Below the pieces are notes generated by a model. It made no database searches. It was given only the letters and a program-made list of their open reading frames with translations, and was not told where the DNA came from. Of a stretch of DNA of 64,000 nucleotides, positions 44,524-53,810 are shown in pieces (within the stretch, counting starts at the first letter, position 1; every line of letters begins with the position of its first letter). Source of the stretch: Hymenobacter duratus (GTDB lineage Bacteria; Bacteroidota; Bacteroidia; Cytophagales; Hymenobacteraceae); assembly GCF_014698995.1 (NCBI RefSeq), contig NZ_JACWZZ010000002.1, positions 868,001 through 932,000 of the forward strand. Reading direction: 5' to 3'. The position numbers were made by a program, and so were the translations under genes.

Positions 44524-45597
44524 TTAGGGCGTTTGGGTTAGAACCTCGGCCATAATTCGAGCATTATGCTCAGTAGAAAGCAGTTGCATAGCCGGGCCTT
44601 TCAAAAAGGCCTCACCAGCGTCCAAATATCGGGCATACTCTTCGTACCTCATGCCTTTGAGGTAACGATACAGTTCTTCGTGGCTCCGAAAATCGCTCCG
44701 ATTGATATAACATTCGGCCGGCACCAGCCGGCTCGCATCCGGATGCCCCAGATAGATAGGCACACATGCGGCGGCCAACGCATCAAACAGTTTTTCGGTC
44801 AGATAGCCAGGAGTGTCGCCGGTATTCTCGTACGAGATGGGGAAACGGTAGTGCCGCAACACTTCCAGTTTTTGATTTGGCGGGGCACTGCCGCGGCTCA
44901 CCCGGTCAAATACTTTTTTCCGGCGCTGGGCCAGCAGGTGCAGCGCATAGCTGGGCAGCACTTTGCCCAGCAAACCGGCACCTCGGAAACTGGTGTACGT
45001 TTTGGGGGATATACCGCGGCTGTACAGGTCAAACTCCTCCGGATGATTGTCTGAGAACCATTTCAGTGTCTGGTACCGCTCGTATAGCAACGAGCCTGAC
45101 CCCTGCGGCGGCTTTACCACCGCAAAGGCAGCCGCCATCAGCACGCACAGCTTGCGAGCCGAAAACTCCTCTAAGGACGGCCGCTGGTAGACCGGGAAAT
45201 CTTCAAAATCAATGGCGAAGTAGTACTGAAAGTACCGCGCGTTGTCCACGAGGGTGTGGTCGTAGGTGAGGACCCGGTCGAAGGGCGCATGGTTTTCCGC
45301 CAGCCAGTTGGCCGGATAGTACGTAGCCGGTTCGCTTAGAACCAGATACAATTTCTGCCCGGGCCGGGTCCGGACGAAATGCTGAAACTGTATGGGCTGG
45401 TCCAGGCAGATAATCAGGTCAGAGTCCTGAGGCGGGTGAATGTCCTGCGTGGCCAGCTGAATGCCCTGCTCAGCCAATACTTCACGCAGTGCAGCAAACA
45501 AATAACTATCTCGCTTCATGCCGTTTATCGGCTCATCGGAAAAGATTTTATTTCCGAGTAGGGCAGCGTCGTGATGAACGTATAGAGTAGCTTTCAA
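44524..45597 (-). CDS. GT10 family fucosyltransferase
   Basis: 357 residues. The C-terminal donor-binding motif of alpha-1,3/4-fucosyltransferases is clear: YRFPISYENTGDTPGYLTEK and LFDALAAACVPIYLGHPD (about 250-287), followed by YINRSDF. The acceptor half is at the N-terminus (YLVLSEPATYYPANW). It uses GDP-fucose, which gmd and fcl supply; fcl is the next gene upstream. The only start between the upstream stop and the conserved sequence is TTG at 45597, a rare start that may keep expression low. Product may be a fucosylated, Lewis-like branch. Confidence 0.87.
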   Translation of the reverse strand: MKATLYVHHDAALLGNKIFSDEPINGMKRDSYLFAALREVLAEQGIQLATQDIHPPQDSDLIICLDQPIQFQHFVRTRPGQKLYLVLSEPATYYPANWLAENHAPFDRVLTYDHTLVDNARYFQYYFAIDFEDFPVYQRPSLEEFSARKLCVLMAAAFAVVKPPQGSGSLLYERYQTLKWFSDNHPEEFDLYSRGISPKTYTSFRGAGLLGKVLPSYALHLLAQRRKKVFDRVSRGSAPPNQKLEVLRHYRFPISYENTGDTPGYLTEKLFDALAAACVPIYLGHPDASRLVPAECYINRSDFRSHEELYRYLKGMRYEEYARYLDAGEAFLKGPAMQLLSTEHNARIMAEVLTQTP

Positions 45598-45655
45598 ATG
45601 AGAGGATTGGGGGAAATAGAGTGGATAGAAATGAACCTACTGAAATACTGGAACG

Positions 45656-46594
45656 CTACAGGTTCTTACCAGTGCCGTGCAAGAAATCCTGGTAGACGGT
45701 GCGCAGCCCTTGTTCGAGCGGGATGGTGGCTTTCCAGCCCAAGGCCGTCAGCTTGCTGACATCCATCAGCTTACGGGGCGTTCCGTCGGGCATCGTCGTA
45801 TCAAACTGAATCCGGCCCTCATACCCTACCACGTCCCGAATGAGCGTAGCCAGTTCCTGAATAGCAACGTCCTCGCCCGTTCCCACGTTGATGTGGCCCG
45901 GCTCGTTGTAGTGCTGCAACAGAAACAGACACGCTTCGGCCAGATCATCTACGTGCATAAACTCCCGCCGTGGCCGACCCGAGCCCCATACTTGCACCTC
46001 CGGCAATTGTTGCTGCTGGGCCTCATGAAACTTACGCAGCAGAGCCGGCAACACATGCGAATTATGGAGGTCGTAGTTGTCGTTGGGCCCGTACAGATTA
46101 GTTGGCATGGCCGAAATGAAGTTATCCCCGTACTGTGCCCGGTACGCGTCACACATCTTCACGCCCGCTATTTTGGCCAGCGCGTAAGGCTCATTCGTCG
46201 GTTCGAGCAGCCCTGTAAGCAGCGCGTCTTCTCGTAAGGGCTGCGCTGCCAGCTTGGGATAGATACACGAAGACCCCAGAAATAGCAGCTTTGCAACTCC
46301 GTGCACGTGACTCTGATGAATCACGTTGTTCTGAATCATCAGGTTGCTGTACATGAAATCCGCCCGGTAGGTATTGTTGGCATGAATGCCGCCCACCATA
46401 GCTGCTGCCAGAACTACATACTCCGGTTTTTCCACTGCAAAGAAAGCTTCAACCGCCGTCTGATTCCGTAGGTCCAACTCGGCGGAAGTGCGCACTACCA
46501 GGTTGGTGTAGCCTGCACGCTCCAACCGGCGTACCATAGCTGAGCCGACCATACCTCGATGACCAGCAACGTAAATTTTGGCGTTCAATTCCAT
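45656..46594 (-). CDS. fcl: GDP-L-fucose synthase
   Basis: 312 residues from ATG 46594. Converts GDP-4-keto-6-deoxymannose to GDP-L-fucose by 3,5-epimerisation and reduction with [14 protein letters not shown] at 11-19; [10 protein letters not shown]; the active-site Ser108 and Cys110 (GSSCIYP), Tyr137 and Lys141 (YALAK) are intact; the second catalytic His is in NSHVLPALL. Frame extends four codons upstream to 46606. Beginning of the leftward unit fcl-GT10; divergent from the enoyl-CoA hydratase gene. Confidence 0.96.
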   Translation of the reverse strand: MELNAKIYVAGHRGMVGSAMVRRLERAGYTNLVVRTSAELDLRNQTAVEAFFAVEKPEYVVLAAAMVGGIHANNTYRADFMYSNLMIQNNVIHQSHVHGVAKLLFLGSSCIYPKLAAQPLREDALLTGLLEPTNEPYALAKIAGVKMCDAYRAQYGDNFISAMPTNLYGPNDNYDLHNSHVLPALLRKFHEAQQQQLPEVQVWGSGRPRREFMHVDDLAEACLFLLQHYNEPGHINVGTGEDVAIQELATLIRDVVGYEGRIQFDTTMPDGTPRKLMDVSKLTALGWKATIPLEQGLRTVYQDFLHGTGKNL

Positions 46595-46644
46595 AGAAAG
46601 AAACAAGGAATACTTTATCTGATAAGAACAGTTCTTCAGGCAAG

Positions 46645-46652
46645 CAAAGCTA
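46645..46652 (-). promoter_or_regulatory. Bacteroidota -7 promoter element for fcl
   Basis: TAGCTTTG on the minus strand, exact TAnnTTTG, about 51 bp before the fcl ATG in the 298-bp divergent gap. No standard -33 box. The rest of the gap shows no gene. Confidence 0.5.
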
Positions 46653-46892
46653 GCGCATTTTGGCCACTGTATCGCCGAAAAACACGAACAAGTGCCCTCA
46701 GTAGCGTTTTTTGGATTCTCTCTTCACTACATAAGCCGTTGCTCTCGCTAGCAAAGCCTGGTAGCGCCACTCATTTCCGGCCGGATCGTTTAACCAAGCC
46801 TATTATCTTTCCTCGGGCGGTTAGCGACCCGCCAGCACTTCGATACTCTTGCGCATCTTTAGCAACCTTTTCACTTTTCTTCATATAGCACC

Positions 46893-47678
46893 ATGTACCA
46901 CAACCTGCTCTGTCAGACAAGCACATCGGGTGTATTGACTATCACCATCCATCGGCCGGCGAAGCTCAATGCGTTGAACAACGACACCGTATCTGAGCTG
47001 CAGACCTGCGTAGCCGCCGCGCTTGCTGATACTGCCGTGCGGGCAATTCTGCTGACCGGCGCCGGTGAGCGGGCCTTTGTGGCGGGCGCTGATATTGCCG
47101 AAATTGCGGGACTAACCGCCGCCACCAGCCGCAGATTTGCCGAGCGTGGACAGTCTGTTTATCAACTCCTGGAAAGCTCCCCCAAACCCGTGGTGGCCGC
47201 CGTAAACGGCTTTGCCTTGGGTGGCGGCTGCGAGCTGGCTATGGCCTGCCATGTTCGGGTTGCCAGCACGGCCGCCCGCTTTGGGCTGCCAGAAGTCGGG
47301 CTGGGTATTATTCCTGGCTACGGAGGCACGCAACGCCTGACACAACTGGTGGGCAAAGGAAAGGCCTTCGAACTGATCCTGACCGGAGACCATGTGCCGG
47401 CAGATGAAGCGTTGCGCATTGGCCTAGTTAACCACGTAGTAGCCCCCGACGATTTGTTGCCTTTTTGCCAAGCCATGCTAAGCAGAATGCTGGCCAAGTC
47501 ATTGGTAGCAGTGGGCCAGGCTATTGCGTCCATCAACAGTTACTACGATGCCTCCTCCGCTGGCTATAGCGCTGAAGCGGAAGCATTTGAGCGCTGCTGC
47601 GCCTCACCGGATTTTCAAGAAGGAACTCAAGCCTTTCTGCAGAAGCGTCCGGCCCGGTTCGCGGGCCAGCCGTCCTAA
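46893..47678 (+). CDS. Enoyl-CoA hydratase/isomerase (crotonase family)
   Basis: 261 residues. Hydrates trans-2-enoyl-CoA in fatty-acid or branched-acid breakdown. The oxyanion-hole motifs are present (GERAFVAGADIAEI near 58-71 and NGFALGGGCELAM near 105-117). Both catalytic acids of true hydratases are kept: Glu114 and Glu134 (LPEVGLGIIPGYGGTQRL). It is the only plus-strand gene inside the glycan locus and has no evident link to glycan synthesis, so the locus may have been assembled around it from two blocks. Confidence 0.93.
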   Translation: MYHNLLCQTSTSGVLTITIHRPAKLNALNNDTVSELQTCVAAALADTAVRAILLTGAGERAFVAGADIAEIAGLTAATSRRFAERGQSVYQLLESSPKPVVAAVNGFALGGGCELAMACHVRVASTAARFGLPEVGLGIIPGYGGTQRLTQLVGKGKAFELILTGDHVPADEALRIGLVNHVVAPDDLLPFCQAMLSRMLAKSLVAVGQAIASINSYYDASSAGYSAEAEAFERCCASPDFQEGTQAFLQKRPARFAGQPS

Positions 47679-47764
47679 GTTCCGGTTACCGACAAAGCCA
47701 CGGAAGTGCGGCGGCTTGCTACTCTGGCGGCTATTTTCCGGGACCTGGCACGCTAGCCGGAAAA

Positions 47765-49207
47765 CTATTGCTGTACCGCGGCGGGCGGGCGGTGCAGCAG
47801 GCGCCGGGCACCCGTCACCACTATCCAAACGGCTGGCAGCAGCAGCAGAACGTCGCCCTGAAGCAGGTAGCGCATTTCCAGGCTCCGAAAATCGAAGCTG
47901 ACATAGAAGTAGATAAACAGGAAATACCAAGCAATGGGCCAGAAGTAGGACCGGCGCCAGCCCCCCACCAAACCGGCAATGCCAACCAGCAGCATCAGAG
48001 TGCGGTACCCGAACAACATCCGCTGCAGCAGCACCTTCACCCCAGCGCCACCTTGGTGAACCGTGGCACTTTTGAAGAAAGCTTTCCGCAGGTTCGAAAA
48101 TGGCACAGCTGCTCTATATTCCCAGGGATGCCGTTGTATATAGCTCAGGCGTAACGAATCGAAGCCAGCGGCTATTTGCGAATTGCAATTGCGAAAGCGC
48201 TCTGGCAAGACCAGCCGATAGTCGTGGGTGTCGAGGCGGCGCAGATGAAAGCTTCCTCCACAGCGTGCTGCCATGCGCGTAAGAGCATATGCCCGGGCTT
48301 CCTCCTGCGGATTGCTGAAAATTTCTGCTGGATATCGTAGCGTCTTGTCGTGCACAAGCCCTTCCACCCAAGTCGTGTTGTCGTTGGTCCAGGCATGTAG
48401 CCAGTCGAGATAGGCCTGCATGTCTTCGCGCTGGTTAGGATACCCTGCTGAAGCTGGCTTAACCAATACCAGTTGCCCCTGGCCAACGAGGTTGCGTGCC
48501 GGCCACCAGATATATAATACTCCAAAGCCAGTCACCAACCACGCAACACGTTGCCAGCGAGGCAGTAGGCCTGCATGTGGCCACACTAGCACAAACAGCA
48601 TACTAATGGGTAGCAGAACGCCCATATATGCCCGCACATAAAACGTACAAGCGGCAACCAAACCAATCAGAACATAGAGCCAGCGGTTGCCATTAGCCCG
48701 CGTAAGCAGGCTGAGCCAGACAACTGTGCAAAAGGTATTGAGCGTTTCGGTACCTACCACCGTAACCCAGATAATGGCAAACGGATAAGTGGCGTATAGT
48801 ACTGCAACAAGTATGGCCGGCCACATCTGGCCCGTCCAGCGACGCAACATATTATGCAGCAGGACTATAACCGAGGTATCAAGTATTATCTGGCTGATAG
48901 AAAGCGTAGGCAGCGCCCACTGCGGGCCGAACAGGATATAGTGCAGTCCATAAAAGAAAGGGTAGCCCGGCAACCGCCCAAACGAAGCATCTGGGATAAG
49001 AGGCTCCAAGGTGTAATGCCCATTATGCCACAGATTCAGAAAGCTGTTGACAAAAGAAAAGGAGTCACCATTCAGATGCTCCTGCCCGGCACCATAATAA
49101 ACAGTAGCGCCTTTTAATAGAAAAGCCAAACGCAGTAACAGTCCAAGCCCAACTATAGCGGGCAATACATTGCGTCCTGTTAAGCCTGTTTTACTTCGAT
49201 CCTTCAT
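47765..49207 (-). CDS. GT-C type membrane glycosyltransferase (ArnT/PMT-like)
   Basis: 480 residues with about ten membrane helices. The first extracytoplasmic loop carries HLNGDSFSFVNSFLNLW, with the acidic residue expected of GT-C enzymes, and the FGRLPGYPFFYGLHY phrase typical of this group follows. A large soluble region lies near 235-365. GT-C enzymes use polyprenyl-phosphate sugars as donors outside the inner membrane. The preceding GT2 gene overlaps by 17 bp and is of the type that makes such donors, so the two form a GtrB/Gtr-like pair for adding a side-chain sugar. Confidence 0.82.
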   Translation of the reverse strand: MKDRSKTGLTGRNVLPAIVGLGLLLRLAFLLKGATVYYGAGQEHLNGDSFSFVNSFLNLWHNGHYTLEPLIPDASFGRLPGYPFFYGLHYILFGPQWALPTLSISQIILDTSVIVLLHNMLRRWTGQMWPAILVAVLYATYPFAIIWVTVVGTETLNTFCTVVWLSLLTRANGNRWLYVLIGLVAACTFYVRAYMGVLLPISMLFVLVWPHAGLLPRWQRVAWLVTGFGVLYIWWPARNLVGQGQLVLVKPASAGYPNQREDMQAYLDWLHAWTNDNTTWVEGLVHDKTLRYPAEIFSNPQEEARAYALTRMAARCGGSFHLRRLDTHDYRLVLPERFRNCNSQIAAGFDSLRLSYIQRHPWEYRAAVPFSNLRKAFFKSATVHQGGAGVKVLLQRMLFGYRTLMLLVGIAGLVGGWRRSYFWPIAWYFLFIYFYVSFDFRSLEMRYLLQGDVLLLLPAVWIVVTGARRLLHRPPAAVQQ

Positions 49208-50129
49208 ACACTTGCTTTACAACATAGAGCGGGCGGTTTCTGGCAGCGTCAAGACCGCGCCACACATACTCTCCTATAACTCCCAGCGCTGTCATCTGAA
49301 ATGCGGACACCAACAGCATCACAACCATCAGCGCGGTCCAGCCTGGTGGCTCTGCCCGGCCGGAGAGTTTCAGGAACATCAGATAGAGGCCATAGAGAAA
49401 AGAGCCACCGCCCAACACCAGCCCGGCAACCGAAATTGCGCGGATTGGCAAAAACGAAAAGGAAAGAAACGAATCGATAAAAAGCTTCACCTTTTTTTGG
49501 GTCGTCCAGCGGGAGCGGCCCAATTGGCGTTTTCGGCGCACATACGGGATGTTTACGTAGGCGTGCCCCAGCCACGTCATCAGATAGAATACGTTGCTGT
49601 TGCGCTCCTGCATCTGGAGCACCTGCTCCCGCACCTGCCTGTCGAAGAGTACGAAATCGAAGCCGCCGGAAGGAATATTGGGCAACGCAAAGCGTTTCAT
49701 GAGGCTATGAAACAGGTTGGCCATCAGCTTCTGCATTCCTTTTTCCTCTCGGTCCTGCCGGTTGCCGATAACGAGGCGAAACCCCTGTTGCCAGTAGCTG
49801 TACATCTGCGCCAGCAGCTCAGGGGGATCTTGCAGGTCGGCTGTGATGATGGCCGTACAGTCGCCGGTGGCATAGGCCATGCCCGCAACTATGGCGTTAT
49901 AGGATCCGACGTTGCCGGCCAGTTCTACCACCCTGACGCGGTCCGGCGTGCGGGCCTGGGCGGCCAGCAACTCCCGCAGCGTACCGTCGCGCGAGCCATC
50001 ATCTACCAGCACGTACTCTACCCGCACATCCGCTGGTAGTGTTGCTTCGTTAGCCAGCAATTCGGCCATTGTGACCGGAATGTTGGCCTCGTTGAAGTAA
50101 CAAGGGATGATAATAGTTAGAATAGGCAT
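49191..50129 (-). CDS. GT2 polyprenyl-phosphate sugar synthase (GtrB/DPM-like)
   Basis: 312 residues. GT-A domain with LTIIIPCYFNEANIP at the start, VLVDDGSRDGT at 40-50 and the donor/metal motif TADLQDPPELL (Asp98, Asp101). Two C-terminal helices (about 230-255 and 266-292) anchor it in the membrane. It likely loads a sugar from a nucleotide on undecaprenyl phosphate. It overlaps the GT-C gene by 17 bp and is 36 bp after fdtB, so the natural donor is the dTDP-3-amino sugar made by the three upstream genes. Confidence 0.87.
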   Translation of the reverse strand: MPILTIIIPCYFNEANIPVTMAELLANEATLPADVRVEYVLVDDGSRDGTLRELLAAQARTPDRVRVVELAGNVGSYNAIVAGMAYATGDCTAIITADLQDPPELLAQMYSYWQQGFRLVIGNRQDREEKGMQKLMANLFHSLMKRFALPNIPSGGFDFVLFDRQVREQVLQMQERNSNVFYLMTWLGHAYVNIPYVRRKRQLGRSRWTTQKKVKLFIDSFLSFSFLPIRAISVAGLVLGGGSFLYGLYLMFLKLSGRAEPPGWTALMVVMLLVSAFQMTALGVIGEYVWRGLDAARNRPLYVVKQVYEGSK

Positions 50130-50165
50130 GCGGGCAGTGAGGCAAAGAAAGGAGCTAAGTTGGGC

Positions 50166-51281
50166 CTATTCGAGCAGAAAACCGCGAATAACTTCGCTTA
50201 CTCGTTTCACCTGCTGCTCCGTCAGCCCGGGCCACAGTGGCAGACTGAGGGCAGTAGCGGCCAGTTCTTCGGCTATTGGGAAGTCGCCGGGGTGGTAGCC
50301 CAACGTGGCGTAGGCAGGCTGCATGTGCGGCGGCACGGGGTAGTGAATAAGCGTTCCGATACCCTGCATGGCGAGGTGCTGCTGCAACGCCTCTCTACGG
50401 GACGAACGCACTACGTAGAGGTGAAATACGTGCGTCGAATCGTTGGCAGTAACAGGCAATATGAGTTCTGGCACATCAGACAGATAAGCATGGTACCAGC
50501 TGGCAATCTGCTGACGCTGCGCAGTCCATTCAGCCAAATACGGCAGCTTAACGCGTAGGACAGCTGCTTGCAACTCATCGAGCCGGGAATTGACGCCGGC
50601 TATTTCGTTGTGATATTTCTGCCTGGATCCATAGTTACGCAACAATTGTAGCTGCTGGGCCCATTCCGCAGAATCAGTAGTGACGGCTCCGGCATCACCG
50701 AGGGCGCCCAGGTTTTTGCCAGGGTAAAAGCTGGTTGCATTCAGATGCCCAAAGCTGCCCGTAGGCTTCCCTTGCCAGGTAGCGCCATGCGCCTGTGCAT
50801 TGTCTTCTACCACCCACAGGTTATGGCGCTGGGCAAAGCTAAGAATAGGCCCCATCAGGCAAGCCTGTCCATATAAATGAACCGGCAGAATAGCGCGGGT
50901 CCTGGGCGTAAGAGCCGCTGTCAGCAGCGCAGGATTCAGGTTGTAGGTAGAAGCATCGGGCTCAACCGGCACCGGTCGGGCCCCAGTCATTGACACGGCC
51001 AGCCAAGTCGCAATGTATGTGTTACTCGGGACCAGCACTTCGTCCCCTTGGCCTATCCCCAGGGTTTTCAGGCTCAAATACAGGGCATCGAGGCCATTTC
51101 CTACGCCTACACAGTGTGTGGTACCTGAATAGCAGGCATATTCCGCTTCGAAGCAACGCACAGCATCGCCTAGTATATACCAGTGCGAGTCGTATACTTC
51201 CGCAACTGCTGCCAGCACCTGCTCCCGAATAGGATCGTGCTGAGAGCCGAAAGACAGAAAAGGAATGGCAGCAGTGCTCAT
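50166..51281 (-). CDS. fdtB: dTDP-3-amino-3,6-dideoxyhexose transaminase (FdtB/QdtB type)
   Basis: 371 residues. PLP aminotransferase of the DegT family with Lys189 in [16 protein letters not shown], the form found in FdtB/QdtB and related 3-aminotransferases. N-terminal [15 protein letters not shown] and [13 protein letters not shown] also fit. It aminates C3 of dTDP-3-keto-6-deoxyhexose. The isomerase fdtA is two genes upstream, which supports the assignment; whether the product is Fuc3N or Qui3N depends on the isomerase and cannot be read here. Start overlaps the GNAT stop by 4 bp. Confidence 0.9.
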   Translation of the reverse strand: MSTAAIPFLSFGSQHDPIREQVLAAVAEVYDSHWYILGDAVRCFEAEYACYSGTTHCVGVGNGLDALYLSLKTLGIGQGDEVLVPSNTYIATWLAVSMTGARPVPVEPDASTYNLNPALLTAALTPRTRAILPVHLYGQACLMGPILSFAQRHNLWVVEDNAQAHGATWQGKPTGSFGHLNATSFYPGKNLGALGDAGAVTTDSAEWAQQLQLLRNYGSRQKYHNEIAGVNSRLDELQAAVLRVKLPYLAEWTAQRQQIASWYHAYLSDVPELILPVTANDSTHVFHLYVVRSSRREALQQHLAMQGIGTLIHYPVPPHMQPAYATLGYHPGDFPIAEELAATALSLPLWPGLTEQQVKRVSEVIRGFLLE

Positions 51282-52243
51282 GAAGTCTGTGTGGAAGAAG
51301 TCATTGCCGTAGAATACGACAGTATGTGCGTAGTAGAACCCAGCGCGAAGTTCAGCTTTTCAGCATTGCGAATCACTGCGCCATTCGTGGCCTGTGTGGT
51401 CATCAGCACAAAGCTGGCCCCTCGCTCCCGGGCCCGATATACTGTTTCGCTCACAAGGCGCCGGTGCCATCCTCGGTTGGCGGGGCCTACTGCTGTCAGC
51501 ACAACACGTGACAGGCCTACTCCCAGGGCAGCGGCGTCCTGACCTAAGTCACTGACAGCTAAGAAGGAATCAATTGGCACCGAGGGCTCATCGGGAACCA
51601 GTACAGCGTCGCAATATCCTTCAGTCGCCGCTGCTCCATAGCGCGCCAGGAACGCATCAGCCCGCTCCGTCCCAAACCATGGGTCTGCATGAAACCGATC
51701 ATAGTCATTGCGGGCAGCGGCGGCAATCTGCCCAACACCCACGGCTTCCGCTGGCTGAGCCAGCCGCACTGCATAGCGTGGTTCCTCAAAATCAGCCAGT
51801 TGGCCTCTGTAGTAGTGCAGCCGGGTTTCATTCCAGCGCCAGCCAGCCTGCGTAAGCCCCTGCAACAACCGGATATCTTCAGCCGGAACTTCCACAAAGC
51901 AGTAAGCTGGCCCTTGCAGTGTCAAATGCGTCTGAAAGCGCTGCAGTACCTCTTTTAAGCGGTCAAGCGAATCAGTAGTTGCGAACAGGGCCGTGAATAG
52001 CCGGTAAGTAGGCACCCCAAAGAAGGCTGTATCCCAAGGTAGCAGCTCATATAGTACCTGTATGTCTTCGCTTTCAAAAACCTTTTCCTGTTGCTTTTCC
52101 CCAAACCGAATGGCCCGGCCTGCGCCAAACTTTTCGTACTGGTATTGCTCGGGCAAGCTTTTCAGAAAGTGATATGGAGAGTGGAATCGGAGGATTTTCG
52201 ACCTTGACTCAGCCAGTCCGGTGTCTATCATCGAGTGCGCCAT
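51278..52243 (-). CDS. WecD-like GNAT acetyltransferase with N-terminal extension
   Basis: 321 residues. The part from about residue 65 resembles TDP-fucosamine acetyltransferase WecD/Rff[17 protein letters not shown] (Trp70, FFG 74-76), [10 protein letters not shown] near the middle, and the acetyl-CoA domain with [16 protein letters not shown] and [19 protein letters not shown]. The first about 65 residues are an extra segment not present in WecD. Between fdtA and fdtB it should N-acetylate the 3-amino sugar, a job usually done by a beta-helix enzyme (FdtC/QdtC), so this would be a non-homologous replacement. It overlaps fdtB by 4 bp and fdtA by 16 bp. Confidence 0.82.
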   Translation of the reverse strand: MAHSMIDTGLAESRSKILRFHSPYHFLKSLPEQYQYEKFGAGRAIRFGEKQQEKVFESEDIQVLYELLPWDTAFFGVPTYRLFTALFATTDSLDRLKEVLQRFQTHLTLQGPAYCFVEVPAEDIRLLQGLTQAGWRWNETRLHYYRGQLADFEEPRYAVRLAQPAEAVGVGQIAAAARNDYDRFHADPWFGTERADAFLARYGAAATEGYCDAVLVPDEPSVPIDSFLAVSDLGQDAAALGVGLSRVVLTAVGPANRGWHRRLVSETVYRARERGASFVLMTTQATNGAVIRNAEKLNFALGSTTHILSYSTAMTSSTQTS

Positions 52244-52665
52244 ACGTTCCGGAACTGCTCATAGTCTCGGATGTAATCTGCCTCATCGTATGCCGTAGAA
52301 GTGAGTACCAACTGAACGGCTGTATGTGAGTACTGCATTGTATGCCACACGTTTGGCGGAACGTAGAGGCCGGTATCAGGGCTTTCTAACCGAAAAGTAT
52401 CCAGCGTGCCATCGGCCTGCTCCGTCGTTACGATGATGCGGCCTGCCAGGGCTACCAGCACCTGCTCCGTACGATAATGCGCATGCCGCCCCCGCACAAT
52501 ACTTTCCGGGGTGAAGTATGTCCAGAACGTGCGGGCAATGGCAAATGGCAAATGGGTCAGCGACTCCACTACCGTGATATACCCAATGTCAGGGGCCCCC
52601 AACCGGGAAAAAGGCAGTAAGTAAGGTGCAGGGTACGCAGGTTGGGAATCAGGCAGAATAGTCAT
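52228..52665 (-). CDS. fdtA: dTDP-4-keto-6-deoxyglucose 3,4-ketoisomerase
   Basis: 145-residue cupin of the WxcM/FdtA family. It moves the keto group from C4 to C3 of dTDP-4-keto-6-deoxyglucose. The catalytic region RGRHAHYRTEQVLVALAG carries the two histidines His61 and His63, and the family phrase LYVPPNVWHTMQYS follows near 97-110. First gene of the tightly overlapping unit fdtA-GNAT-fdtB-GT2-GT-C. Fuc3 versus Qui3 stereochemistry cannot be told by eye. Confidence 0.92.
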   Translation of the reverse strand: MTILPDSQPAYPAPYLLPFSRLGAPDIGYITVVESLTHLPFAIARTFWTYFTPESIVRGRHAHYRTEQVLVALAGRIIVTTEQADGTLDTFRLESPDTGLYVPPNVWHTMQYSHTAVQLVLTSTAYDEADYIRDYEQFRNVWRTR

Positions 52666-52711
52666 CGGAGCTACATGAGCGGGAGAGACAATTGTAGAAG
52701 GAGTAACCTGA

Positions 52712-52787
52712 AAGCGAAAAGCCGCTTCCGGTAGGGTGAAGATAGTGCAGAATCTATCTTCACCCTACCAGAAGCGGCTTTTCGCTT
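52712..52787. terminator. Very long hairpin between uxs and fdtA
   Basis: Two 34-nt arms (52712-52745 and 52754-52787) are reverse complements with a single mismatch and an 8-nt loop. It begins 10 bp after the uxs stop. The stem contains TTTT on its descending side rather than after it. It probably ends the asnB-ugd-uxs transcript; the fdtA promoter would have to lie in the remaining 46 bp. Confidence 0.75.
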
Positions 52788-52796
52788 ACTGCTAAG

Positions 52797-53744
52797 CTAG
52801 CGTTGCACGTGTTTCTGGAAGTACTCCAGCGTGCGGCGCAGGCCCTCGGCACGGTCTACTTTCGGCTCCCAGCCCAGGATTTCCTGCGCTTTGGTGATAT
52901 CCGGACGGCGCTTCATAGGGTCGTTTTCGGGCAGCGGACGGTAGTCGGGCTTAAATTCCACGCCGGTCAGGCGCGCTATTTCTTCGCCAAACTCTTTAAT
53001 GGTGATTTCCGACGGGTTGCCAATGTTAACCGGCATGTGGTAGTCGCTGAGCAACAGACGATAGATACCATCTACTAGGTCATCCACGTAGCAGAAGGAA
53101 CGCGTCTGCGAACCGTCGCCGAATACCGTGAGGGCCTCACCACGCAGTGCCTGCGACAGGAATGCCGGCAGTACACGGCCGTCGTCGAGGCGCATCCGGG
53201 GGCCGTAGGTATTGAAGATGCGCACAATGCGCGTTTCCAGCCCGTGGTGGTTGTGGTAGGCCATCGTAATGGCTTCCTGGAACCGTTTGGCCTCGTCGTA
53301 GCAGCCACGCGGGCCAACGGGGTTCACGTTGCCGAAATACTCTTCTACCTGCGGATGAATTTCCGGGTCACCGTATACTTCCGAGGTGCTGGCAATCAGC
53401 AGGCGGGCATTTTTCACGCGGGCCAGGCCCAGCAGATTATGCGTACCCAGCGAGCCTACTTTCAGGGTCTGAATCGGAATCTTGAGGTAGTCGATGGGCG
53501 AGGCCGGCGAGGCGAAGTGCAGGATGTAATCGAGCTTACCAGGCACGAAAACAAACTTCGACACATCGTGGTGATGGAACTCGAAATCTTCGCGGGCAAA
53601 CAGGTGCTCAATGTTCTGCAGGTCGCCGGTGATGAGGTTGTCCATGGCAATGACATGGTAGCCCTCCTTGAGGAACCGCTCACACAGATGTGACCCCAAA
53701 AAGCCGGCGCCACCGGTGATGAGTACACGTTTCTTATCAGACAT
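52797..53744 (-). CDS. uxs: UDP-glucuronate decarboxylase (UDP-xylose synthase)
   Basis: 315 residues. Extended SDR that decarboxylates UDP-glucuronate to UDP-xylose. NAD motif [11 protein letters not shown] at 10-20; STSEVYGDP near 119-127; Tyr149 and Lys153 in [10 protein letters not shown]; and the [14 protein letters not shown] segment that distinguishes this family from 4-epimerases. Soluble, with no N-terminal membrane anchor. ugd, 66 bp upstream, supplies its substrate. Confidence 0.94.
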   Translation of the reverse strand: MSDKKRVLITGGAGFLGSHLCERFLKEGYHVIAMDNLITGDLQNIEHLFAREDFEFHHHDVSKFVFVPGKLDYILHFASPASPIDYLKIPIQTLKVGSLGTHNLLGLARVKNARLLIASTSEVYGDPEIHPQVEEYFGNVNPVGPRGCYDEAKRFQEAITMAYHNHHGLETRIVRIFNTYGPRMRLDDGRVLPAFLSQALRGEALTVFGDGSQTRSFCYVDDLVDGIYRLLLSDYHMPVNIGNPSEITIKEFGEEIARLTGVEFKPDYRPLPENDPMKRRPDITKAQEILGWEPKVDRAEGLRRTLEYFQKHVQR

Positions 53745-53810
53745 AGTAGGTTGTTTTAGCAGTTGGAAAGAGCCGTCAGGGCAGAAGAAATCAGCGGGGG
53801 CCGACGGCGC

